Source: JARKQH01 sp964631605 (GTDB lineage: Bacteria > Verrucomicrobiota > Verrucomicrobiia > Limisphaerales > UBA8199). From it: a stretch of 42,378 nt of DNA. The stretch lies in NCBI GenBank assembly GCA_964631605.1, contig CAZVYG010000041.1, forward strand, positions 1 to 42,378, in the 5' to 3' direction. The position numbers were made by a program, and so were the translations under genes. Below, in pieces: positions 1 to 6,530 of this stretch. Below the pieces are notes generated by a model, which saw only the letters and a program-made list of their open reading frames with translations, was not told where the DNA came from and did not search any database. Each line of letters starts with the position of its first letter. The stretch's first letter is position 1.

Positions 1-2
1 CG

Positions 3-827
3 CGATACGAATACGGGCCGTTTGGCGAACTCCTCCGCGCCACCGGCCCGACGGCCAGGGCCAATCCTTTCCGCTTCTCGACCAAGTATCAGGACGAAGA
101 GACCGGGCTGTTTTATTACGGCTACAGGTATTACGATCCAAGCGGCGGGAGGTGGCCATCGCGGGACCCTATCGAGGAGGACGGCGGCCACAACCTTTAC
201 GGTTTTGTCGGCAACTCTCCCGTCAACTTGGTAGATGTGCTTGGGCTGGCAGCCAGCACGCCCAACTCGACGATTGGTCCCTATGAACTCGGCTGGGAAT
301 GGCTGACAGGGGATGGGCCTAAGCAACGAGACTTTGTCGCTGGTGATTGGATGACCGAAGAACTTCGAAAGCACGGGCACGTTAAGGACTCCATCGACAA
401 GACGAAGACGAGCATCTTCTTTCGTTGCCAATCCTGCAACAACGGCAGCTACACGACTAACTACCCATATTCGTTGGCTGGCTGGCAAGGCGTTTTGAAA
501 TACCTCTACGATTACTCGACATGGGTAACGGGGGGAATGACGGGAAACCAGGCTGTGAGCTTTCTCGGCTCCTACAAGCTTGAAATCACTGCGTCAGGCG
601 TCAGGTGTTCTCAAGGGACGGCGACGCTCTCCTTCTACGTTTACAACGAATCGACAGCGGCTTCTGGCACAAGGCCACCGTGGCTTGGCTACACCAAGTG
701 GTATCAGACCGTCGTCGCCCCGAACATCAACAAGTGGTTCCAAAGCGGCGGGATGTCGACGAGAATACAAACATTCCGCTGGACAGAGGACGTTACATTT
801 CAAGAGAACCACTGCTGCTTTGACTGA
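3..827 (+). CDS. RHS-repeat protein, C-terminal part (5' end outside window)
   Basis: The reading frame is open from the window edge. It carries the end of an RHS-associated core: a YD-type stretch with YEYGPFGELLRATG, then FYYGYRYYDPSGGRWPSRDP, NLYGFVGNSPVN and DVLGL, the usual boundary motif (normally DPLGL) between the core shell and a variable C-terminal domain. After this boundary come about 185 residues unlike the core, rich in Trp, Tyr and Ser, with a WEWLTGDGP stretch near the start and a CQSC pair. In polymorphic-toxin RHS proteins this position holds the toxin, which is encapsulated by the shell. I do not recognise a toxin family here, so toxicity is inference from architecture. The tip region looks less GC-rich than the rest of the window (30 of 60 bases in 421-480). 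A lipoprotein gene starts 1 bp after the stop. Confidence 0.85.
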   Translation, partial: RYEYGPFGELLRATGPTARANPFRFSTKYQDEETGLFYYGYRYYDPSGGRWPSRDPIEEDGGHNLYGFVGNSPVNLVDVLGLAASTPNSTIGPYELGWEWLTGDGPKQRDFVAGDWMTEELRKHGHVKDSIDKTKTSIFFRCQSCNNGSYTTNYPYSLAGWQGVLKYLYDYSTWVTGGMTGNQAVSFLGSYKLEITASGVRCSQGTATLSFYVYNESTAASGTRPPWLGYTKWYQTVVAPNINKWFQSGGMSTRIQTFRWTEDVTFQENHCCFD

Positions 828-828
828 C

Positions 829-1317
829 ATGCACCGTCTGAACCCAGCCTTGGGCCGGGCAATATGGTTCGTGCCAGCAGCGACCATTTTAATGCTCTCG
901 TTCCTCTCTGGTTGTGGGGGAGACCCCTACGCGGGCTACTACGCGAAAACCAAGCCAAACCAGCAATGGTTTGTTGGTGAGTGGACACTTCAACCCGGTT
1001 CACCCGGCAGCAGCCAATCAAGGCCAACCAAACTGACTTTACAGGCAGATGGTTCATTTAGGGCAGTCAACTATCCTGCGCCAGCACTGGGGAGTTTAGG
1101 TGCCGGGGCTGCCTTTGTTGATGGCGAAGGCACTTGGGGCGTTGGGCCACACCAGTTCTTCTGGGTGATTGGAGTTCGCTGGGTGAAAGTCGGCACAAAC
1201 CAGGTCGACTACGGGGACATGCTCCCGATCCTGAACGATAAACCACCCCACGTGCTTCACCACATCATCGGCGACCCCGACTCAGGGCAAGCGTTGGTGT
1301 TCGAGAAAGCCAAATGA
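829..1317 (+). CDS. Small lipoprotein, candidate RHS immunity or accessory protein
   Basis: A protein of 162 residues with a hydrophobic N-terminal segment ending in a lipobox, LSGC, so it is probably lipid-anchored in the envelope. The rest resembles small lipocalin-like or META-like hypothetical proteins: WFVGEWTL early, a LTLQADGSFRAV strand, then GEGTWGV. No family can be named with confidence. The ATG at 829 is chosen because it gives the lipobox signal and lies 1 bp after the RHS stop, which suggests translational coupling. A longer upstream start in the same frame would overlap the RHS gene and is not credible. A gene directly behind a variable RHS tip is often the cognate immunity gene, so that is the leading but unproven idea. 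The next gene overlaps its stop. Confidence 0.7.
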   Translation: MHRLNPALGRAIWFVPAATILMLSFLSGCGGDPYAGYYAKTKPNQQWFVGEWTLQPGSPGSSQSRPTKLTLQADGSFRAVNYPAPALGSLGAGAAFVDGEGTWGVGPHQFFWVIGVRWVKVGTNQVDYGDMLPILNDKPPHVLHHIIGDPDSGQALVFEKAK

Positions 1318-1838
1318 CTCACGGAAAGCGAGTGCCTCCAACGCTAGGCCGTGTGCGTGCGCTGCTTCTGTTTTTCATTGCGTGTCTGGTCGTCAGCGGC
1401 GCGACGGCTATCCCGCTCGAAACCGAACTGAAACTGCTCGCGCAGATCGTCGGGGCTGACGCCGAGGCGGGGCAACCCGGTTCTCTCGGATGGTTGCTGA
1501 CGGTGCGCGACGCCCTGGTTGCGACTAATGCCAAGTATCCGTTTATTGCCTACGGCACGGACTGGCTGGCGTTCGCTCACTTCGTCATCGCCATCGCGTT
1601 CATCGGGCCGTGGCGTGACCCAGTGAACAATGTTTGGGTCGTCGAGTTTGGGATGATTGCCTGTGCGCTTGTTGTGCCGTTTGCGCTGGTAATGGGGAGC
1701 GTTCGCGGAATCCCGTTCGGCTGGCGGTTGATTGATTGCTCGTTTGGAGTTTTGGGGATCATCCCGCTTTGGTTTTGCCGACGACTCATCAAGGAACTTG
1801 CCGAAGCGAACCCGCCGGTGTCCCGCCAAACCTTGTGA
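1314..1838 (+). CDS. Small integral membrane protein of unknown function
   Basis: A protein of 174 residues with about four hydrophobic segments: roughly residues 13-33 (LLLFFIACLVVSG), 85-100 (FAHFVIAIAFIG), 110-128 (FGMIACALVVPFALVMG) and 135-155 (the LIDCSFGVLGIIPLWF region). It ends in a short charged tail. The ATG overlaps the stop of the upstream lipoprotein gene in an ATGA arrangement, so the two are very likely co-transcribed and translationally coupled. I do not recognise the family. The position behind an RHS tip and a lipoprotein suggests an envelope-acting immunity or accessory role, which is inference only. The cysteines and aromatic residues show no catalytic pattern. Confidence 0.65.
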   Translation: MTHGKRVPPTLGRVRALLLFFIACLVVSGATAIPLETELKLLAQIVGADAEAGQPGSLGWLLTVRDALVATNAKYPFIAYGTDWLAFAHFVIAIAFIGPWRDPVNNVWVVEFGMIACALVVPFALVMGSVRGIPFGWRLIDCSFGVLGIIPLWFCRRLIKELAEANPPVSRQTL

Positions 1839-2256
1839 ATGAAATCAGCGGCACTCAGGCCGTGCTGGAGTTGATCGGCCCTCCGTCTTCCCTGCTGAGC
1901 TACGGCGGCGACTGGTCTCCCTGTCTGCGGTGGGTCGGCACAAGCTCGGTCCACGTCGGATATGGCAAGCCTGCCGCACAGCCCTGGCCGGTGGCCAGGC
2001 GCAGAAGGGGTGGCCGTTTGGCCCCGACTTGGGCGACCCTGACGGTCATGATCCTGGCCGCTGCCGTCGTGCTGGGCGGCGGCGCTACTCTGCGGGACGC
2101 CACCTGAGCAGCCCCTGAGAGGCAGAGGCCCGGAATCGCTTGTTGCTGAGGTGACAACGGGCGGTTGGAGGTGCGTGACGCTAAACGACCCTCTTGACGC
2201 CCTGGTCAAGAGGGGAGTTCACCTGCGCCGCCGGACGCGGATCGGCGCGATGGTGG
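1839..2256. other. Gene-free stretch with degenerate open frames
   Basis: No convincing gene is seen. Frames are open on both strands because of high GC, but they lack a plausible start, a hydrophobic core or recognisable motifs. One plus-strand frame continues from inside the upstream membrane gene to 2107 and could be a decayed remnant or part of a dispersed intergenic element. A 10-bp hairpin sits at 2189-2214. Confidence 0.4.
2189..2214. repeat. Short perfect inverted repeat (10-bp stem)
   Basis: CCCTCTTGAC at 2189-2198 pairs exactly with GTCAAGAGGG at 2205-2214 across a 6-nt loop. No T-run follows on either side, so it is not a standard intrinsic terminator. It could be a protein-binding site or part of a decayed mobile element. 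Confidence 0.5.
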
Positions 2257-2544
2257 TCACCGGGCTGACGCGGATGACGCCCCTTTAGCCGCAGTGGCTG
2301 CAACCGTCTGGTGGACCACGGCGGCGACTTCAGGAGGCAGATCGCGGTGCCGGTCCAGGTAGTAGCGGGGAGTGCAGGGGTCATACTCCCAAAGCTGGTC
2401 CGGGTCCAGGGGCAGGATGGGGAGTTTGGCCTTGTTCCAGCCCCAATAGACCAGCTCGCTTTCGGTGAACCATGAGCGGATCGTCTCCCAGGCGTTCACG
2501 TCATCGAACAGGCCGACCTCGGCTTCGACCTTGCCGGTGCTCAT
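2257..2544 (-). CDS. Small protein of unknown function
   Basis: A protein of about 95 residues from the ATG at 2544. It is Trp- and Asp-rich (VGLFDDVNAWETIRSWF, then ELVYWGWNKAKLPILPLDPDQLWEYD, written here in two parts as seen) and ends in an Ala/Ser tail. The composition looks more protein-like than the shadow frames around it, but no family is recognised. A longer start at 2613 would overlap the divergent antitoxin gene. It is transcribed away from the toxin-antitoxin pair, so the two could share a divergent promoter around 2545-2606. It may be a fragment of a larger protein. Confidence 0.4.
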   Translation of the reverse strand: MSTGKVEAEVGLFDDVNAWETIRSWFTESELVYWGWNKAKLPILPLDPDQLWEYDPCTPRYYLDRHRDLPPEVAAVVHQTVAATAAKGASSASAR

Positions 2545-2606
2545 GGAGGCCCCGAAATCGGACTTTGAGTTGCAAGCTTGAATCGTGTATCTTCCAAGCT
2601 GTGCCA

Positions 2607-2834
2607 ATGACATTGGAACAAATCGTTGAGGAAACCCGCCAACTGCCCACCGACGTTGTGGCCGAGTTGGTTGACCGCATCTTGCTGGAGCGACATGGAG
2701 GCATCGAGCCGGAGATCGAAGCGGCCTGGAAAAGCGAGATCAACCGGCGTATCGAGGAGATCCAAACCGGCAAGGTGCAGGGCATTCCCGTGGACGAATC
2801 GCTGGCCCGAATTGGCAAGATCGCCGGTCTGTGA
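2607..2834 (+). CDS. Addiction-module antitoxin, PF09720/TIGR02574-like
   Basis: A protein of 75 residues that reads like the unstable-antitoxin component family. It has an N-terminal helix (TLEQIVEETRQLP), then VVAELVDRILLE, a central AAWKSEINRRIEEIQTGK motif typical of the family, and the VDESLARI tail. The ATG at 2607 is the natural start and gives the usual family length. These small proteins bind and neutralise a ParE/RelE-fold toxin encoded just downstream, and usually repress their own promoter. Here the toxin start (GTG at 2831) overlaps the antitoxin stop by 4 bp, the classic coupled arrangement. The toxin is truncated, so the antitoxin may be an orphan remnant. Confidence 0.8.
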   Translation: MTLEQIVEETRQLPTDVVAELVDRILLERHGGIEPEIEAAWKSEINRRIEEIQTGKVQGIPVDESLARIGKIAGL

Positions 2835-3034
2835 GACACGCGATCCATCCGGAAGCGGACGCCGAGTTTGCCGAGGCCGTTCGCTACTACACAGAAATCG
2901 CTCCCGACCTGGGGGTGCGTTTTTACCGGGAAATGGAGCGGCTGAGCCGCTGGCTGTCCGCCCAAGCCCCGCGTCGGAGCGGGACCAAGGCGGGCCAGTG
3001 GCCGGGCCGTCCTAGTTCTCTGTTGCCTCCCTGA
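2831..3034 (+). pseudogene. Truncated ParE/RelE-superfamily toxin
   Basis: The first roughly 38 residues match the N-terminal helical hairpin of ParE-type toxins: HPEADAEFAEAVRYYTE, then LGVRFYREMERL. After about residue 38 the sequence turns into an Arg/Pro/Ser-rich stretch (SAQAPRRSGTKAG...) and stops at 67 residues, whereas the family is normally about 90-100 residues with a beta-sheet core and a conserved basic C-terminus. The break near 2945 suggests a deletion or replacement that removed the catalytic or gyrase-binding part, so this is called a pseudogene. The GTG start overlaps the antitoxin stop (GTGA). Confidence 0.6.
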
Positions 3035-3321
3035 GCCCCCAAGAATCCGGCAAGGACGTCGGAACTCAGATTGACAGACTCAACAATAAGGTCGGAATCG
3101 GTATCGGTGTTGGCCTTGGGAAGGGAGAGAACCGCACCACCGACTGCTATTCCGCTCCCGTTGATGGTGAGCCTGCAATGTATTACATGCTGGCATCGCA
3201 GAAGGACTATCCGGCGCGTTCGTTTCTTTTCCCCGGGCGATTGCAGAACTTGGAGAATTGGACACTCGCTGTTGGATTTCGAAATGGCCGCGCCTACTCG
3301 GCCACAGTGAAAGTGGATTAG
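3016..3321 (+). pseudogene. Orphan open-frame remnant without a start codon
   Basis: A frame open from 3016 (a stop lies at 3013) to the TAG at 3319-3321 encodes about 101 residues with a natural composition. It contains GTQIDRLNNKVGIGIGVGLG and SFLFPGRLQNLENWTLAVGF, and ends GRAYSATVKVD. There is no ATG or good alternative start near its beginning; the first ATG is at 3178. It looks like the 3' end of a gene whose 5' part was lost at the same junction that truncated the toxin, possibly a displaced RHS-type C-terminus. No family is recognised. Confidence 0.35.
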
Positions 3322-3526
3322 CCTTCCCCGGGGAAAGAACGCCGGCATCCCGCACAATCGGTGTGATGAATCCAAACCGCACTCAACTCAGCCGCACGCC
3401 CACAGCCCCGCGCTGTCATGCCGGCTGCGGAATCGCGAAGCATTCCGATTCATCGGGACCCCGCTTTTGTCCTGTTCGGTGATCTGCCATGCCGCTCCTA
3501 CCAGCCTGTTATAAAAGTCCTTTTCG

Positions 3527-3605
3527 GTAGCAGCGGACGTAAGTCCGCTCAAACTTTCCTCGCAAACAACAGCGGGGAATCGAGCGGACTCACGTCCGCT
3601 GCTAC
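3527..3605. repeat. REP-like inverted repeat, possible RAYT-mobilised element
   Basis: The left arm at 3527-3550 (GTAGCAGCGGACGTAAGTCC then GCTC) pairs with the right arm at 3582-3605 in reverse complement, matching at 23 of 24 positions, across a 31-nt spacer. Each arm is itself a small hairpin, AGCGGAC-4 nt-GTCCGCT. Outside the arms, AGCCTGTT (from about 3503) and ACGGGCT (about 3611) form a weaker flanking pair. Paired imperfect palindromes of this kind are typical of REP/BIME elements moved by REP-associated tyrosine transposases. No transposase gene lies nearby. Confidence 0.75.
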
Positions 3606-3685
3606 TTTTTCAACGGGCTATTCTGGAGCTTGCATGGTGGTTGAGTTGCGGGTGCTACAGACAGGGTTGTGCGATGCCACCACCC

Positions 3686-3721
3686 CCTTCTCCCTCCTCC
3701 GCGCGCGGAGGAGGGAGAAGG
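3686..3721. repeat. Perfect 36-bp palindrome
   Basis: CCTTCTCCCTCCTCCGCG at 3686-3703 is followed directly by its exact reverse complement at 3704-3721. On the plus strand it is followed by ATTTTT, so an RNA hairpin here could act as a terminator. It could equally be a dispersed palindromic element. The pyrimidine/purine strand bias of the two halves is notable. Confidence 0.7.
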
Positions 3722-3915
3722 ATTTTTGTGGGGAGATGACTCGGGGCGGCGGCGCGCGGCGTCCCCGCCTTGCGCCTGCCCTGCGCCGTGCGTCTGGAAG
3801 GCGTGTCCCTGCCTCAGAGTATTCGTGCTGTCCTGTAACGCTCCGGCGGTGACCACGAAAACGAGATGGCCTGGCTGGCTGGTTTGGGGTATCAACCATC
3901 CGCGACGGGCAGATT

Positions 3916-5517
3916 ATGAAAATTGACCTCGAAAAGCGGCGCCGGGTTATGGAACGCTCCCTGCAACTCGGCCATTGCATTTGCGACCCGCGGCGGCCCT
4001 GCCCCTGTGATGTCTTCCGCGAGCAGAATCTCTGTCCCTGTGCCGGTGAGCGGCCCGATCCGGTCCCGTCGGGCGAAATCAGGCTGACCCAGTGGGTTCG
4101 CAATGCCGGGTGCGCCTCGAAAATCCCGCCTGCGGACCTCGAGGGAGTCCTGGCGCGGTTGCCTGCTGTCGAGGACCCCGCGGTGGTTTCCGGTCTTGCC
4201 GCCGCCGATGACGCGGCGATTTACCGCCTGGCCGAGGGCCTGCATCTGGTGCAAACGGTGGACGTCTTCACGCCGTGCGTGGACGATCCGACGACCTTTG
4301 GCCGGATCTGCGCCGCCAACTGCCTGTCCGACGTTTATGCCATGGGCGGCCAGCCCCGCACGGCGTTGAGCGTCCTGGCCTTCCCCTCCGAGACTCTCGA
4401 TCTCAGTCTCGTTCACGCCATGCTCGCCGGCGCCATGGAAACCCTCGCCCAGGCGGGGGTCGCCCTGATCGGCGGCCACAGCCTCAAGGACGACGAAATC
4501 AAGCTCGGGTTCGCCATCACCGGCACCATTGATCCCGCCCAGGCTGCCGCCCTGGACCGTCCCGCCCCCGGCGACGTCCTCCTGCTCACCAAACCTCTCG
4601 GCACCGGCGTCCTCGCCTTCGCGCAACAGGTCGGCCGCAACCATCCGGAAGGCCTCGCCGCCGCTACCCGGTCCATGGTCGAGCTGAACCGCGCCGCCGC
4701 CCAAGCCATGATTGCCGCCCGTGCCACAGCCTGCACGGACGTCACCGGCTTCGGCCTCTTTGGCCACCTGCTCCGCTTGTGTCGCAGCCACCAACTGGCG
4801 GCCGAACTGGAGGCGGAGGCGCTCCCGGCTTTCCCGGGCGTCCTCGAGGCTCTGCGGCACGGTGTCATCTCGGGCGCCATCGAGCGCAACCGCGAGTTTA
4901 TCTCAGGCGACCTTGAGATCGGCCCCGGCGTGGATGACACTTTGGTTTGTCTCGGCTGCGATGCGCAAACCTCGGGCGGATTGATCATTGCGATCCCCCC
5001 CGAGCGGCTCCCAACGCTGCAAAACGAACTAAGCCGCCGCGGGGTCCAGGCGTTCCAGATCGGCCGGCTCGCCAAAGCCGACAAGGGCGTTCTGCGCCTG
5101 GCTTCAAAGCGCGGCGCTCCCCCTTCCCAACCCGCTTCGGTCACGCCTTCTGCGCAGCAGAAGACCTCGGCGTCCCCGGTTCCAGCCGTGGCGCACGATC
5201 CGGGTTGCTGCGCGGACCTCTTTCAAGCCCAGGCCCCCGCCCCCAGCGAAATCCCGCGTGCCTTCGGCGCGTTCATGCGGTCCGCGCAGGCCGCTGGGGC
5301 CCTGGACGAAAAAACCAAGGAACTGATCCTCCTGAGCCTGGTTATCCAGAGCCGCTGCAGCGGCTGCTTCGCCGCGCACTACCGCCGCGCGCAGGAGCTG
5401 GGCATCAGCCGCGCCGAGATGGACGAAGCAGCCTGGTGCGCCGTTGCCATGGGCGGCGCCCCTGTGAAAGTCTTCTACCAGGAATCGCTCGAGCAAGCCG
5501 AACGCCAGTCCCGGTGA
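3916..5517 (+). CDS. selD: Selenide, water dikinase (SelD) fused to Cys-rich N-terminus and AhpD-like C-terminus
   Basis: A protein of 533 residues with three modules. Residues 1-50 carry six cysteines as CIC-x5-CPC-x8-CPC (C21, C23, C29, C31, C40, C42). The CPC-x8-CPC part resembles the Fe-S/disulfide motif of ferredoxin-thioredoxin reductase catalytic chains (CPC-x8-CHC). Residues 54-400 are SelD: IRLTQWVRNAGCASK with the catalytic Cys (C66) and Lys (K69), ATP-binding DVTGFGLFGHL, and DAQTSGGL. SelD makes selenophosphate from selenide and ATP. Residues 435-530 are an AhpD/carboxymuconolactone-decarboxylase-like domain with an exact E-x11-C-x2-C-x3-H motif (E469, C481, C484, H488). Linker residues 400-430 are Pro/Ser/Ala-rich. 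No selA, selB or mnmH is in the window. The fusion suggests a redox function coupled to selenide delivery or reduction, which is inference. It ends 1 bp from the convergent downstream gene. Confidence 0.9.
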   Translation: MKIDLEKRRRVMERSLQLGHCICDPRRPCPCDVFREQNLCPCAGERPDPVPSGEIRLTQWVRNAGCASKIPPADLEGVLARLPAVEDPAVVSGLAAADDAAIYRLAEGLHLVQTVDVFTPCVDDPTTFGRICAANCLSDVYAMGGQPRTALSVLAFPSETLDLSLVHAMLAGAMETLAQAGVALIGGHSLKDDEIKLGFAITGTIDPAQAAALDRPAPGDVLLLTKPLGTGVLAFAQQVGRNHPEGLAAATRSMVELNRAAAQAMIAARATACTDVTGFGLFGHLLRLCRSHQLAAELEAEALPAFPGVLEALRHGVISGAIERNREFISGDLEIGPGVDDTLVCLGCDAQTSGGLIIAIPPERLPTLQNELSRRGVQAFQIGRLAKADKGVLRLASKRGAPPSQPASVTPSAQQKTSASPVPAVAHDPGCCADLFQAQAPAPSEIPRAFGAFMRSAQAAGALDEKTKELILLSLVIQSRCSGCFAAHYRRAQELGISRAEMDEAAWCAVAMGGAPVKVFYQESLEQAERQSR

Positions 5518-5518
5518 G

Positions 5519-6262
5519 CTACTTGTACCAGTTCAAAAGGCGCACCTCGACGCTGCTGTCGTTGCCCACTTTCGATTTGAACAATTCCAAGTCCGTTCCG
5601 CGCGAGTGGTAAGGATACACCACCGCCGGCCTGAACTCCCGCACCGCGCTCGCCGCCTGCTCCGGTGTCATGGTGTAGGGCAGGTTCATGCAGAGAAACG
5701 CCGCCGCGATGTTCTTCAAGGCCCGCATTTCCGGGATATCCTCCGTGTCCCCGCTGATGTAAATCCGTTTGTCCCCCAGCGTCGCCACGTAGCCGTTATC
5801 CCGCCCTTTGGGATGGAATTTCAGCCGCTCGGGCGTGGTGTTGTAGGCCGCGATTGCTTCAATCCGCACGCCTGCCACCTCGCCGGACTGGCCGTTCTTC
5901 AGGACCGTGGTTCGTTCTTTCAAGTCGGCGGGCAACTGCTCCGCCACCGAGGGCGGCGCCACCAGCTTCGTGGTCGGAGCCACCACCGCCGCCAGGGTTT
6001 CCGCACTGAAATGGTCCCCGTGAAGATGGGTCACCAGGATCAGGTCGGGTTTGGGAAACGCTCCAAAGGCTTTCCCGCCTCCCACCGGGTCCACATAAAT
6101 CGTCTTGTTGCTCCCGTGCAGGACGAAAGTTGCGTGGTTGATCGGAAAGATTTGCAGGGGCCCCAGAGCGGTGGGAATCGTGTCCGCCGGCAGCGGCGTT
6201 TCGGCAGCCATGACCCGCGCCCCCGCCAGGGCCAGCGCCGCAATTAAGAGTGTCGTTTTCAT
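5519..6262 (-). CDS. Secreted MBL-fold metal-dependent hydrolase
   Basis: A protein of 247 residues from the ATG at 6262, which gives a clean signal peptide (MKTTLLIAALALAGARVMAA). An upstream start at 6316 would put 18 extra residues before it. The metallo-beta-lactamase fold is shown by the metal-binding motif THLHGDHF, the later SGDTED with its metal-bridging Asp, and a C-terminal YPYHSRGTD supplying the last His. The size and compact form match the UlaG/YtnP-like 'MBL-fold metallohydrolase' group (PF12706/PF13483). The substrate cannot be deduced. Secretion to the periplasm is predicted. It is convergent with selD. Confidence 0.85.
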   Translation of the reverse strand: MKTTLLIAALALAGARVMAAETPLPADTIPTALGPLQIFPINHATFVLHGSNKTIYVDPVGGGKAFGAFPKPDLILVTHLHGDHFSAETLAAVVAPTTKLVAPPSVAEQLPADLKERTTVLKNGQSGEVAGVRIEAIAAYNTTPERLKFHPKGRDNGYVATLGDKRIYISGDTEDIPEMRALKNIAAAFLCMNLPYTMTPEQAASAVREFRPAVVYPYHSRGTDLELFKSKVGNDSSVEVRLLNWYK

Positions 6263-6530
6263 GACCCTGACCTTCGCGCCGGCCGCGCCGTTTGGCAACT
6301 GGATTTCCCGGGCCAATAACCGTGGTCCGCCGCTCGGCGGCTCTGCGCTTCTTCTGCGCCCCTTTCAGGCGGCGGCCCGGGTTTGGACGTGTTTGGCGTG
6401 GGCATCGGAGCTGTGATTTCGTGCCGCCATTGGCTTGGACAGGGAAGAACGAGCCGGTGCAGGAAGCGAGGGTTGTCCGCACGCGCACTTTACATTCGGG
6501 GCAAATTCTCCGATTCTGGCACTGTGACAA

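Larger units (their letters stand above)
3322..3915. other. Gene-free stretch with two strong inverted repeats
   Basis: No convincing gene is visible between the remnant ending at 3321 and the SelD start at 3916. The stretch holds a REP-like inverted repeat (3527-3605) and a perfect 36-bp palindrome (3686-3721). The remaining frames are low-complexity shadows. It marks the boundary between the accessory island and the metabolic genes. Confidence 0.6.

Noticed and set aside
5519..6316. Longer start for the MBL-fold protein at 6316
   Set aside because: It would place 18 residues ahead of a clean signal peptide that starts at 6262.
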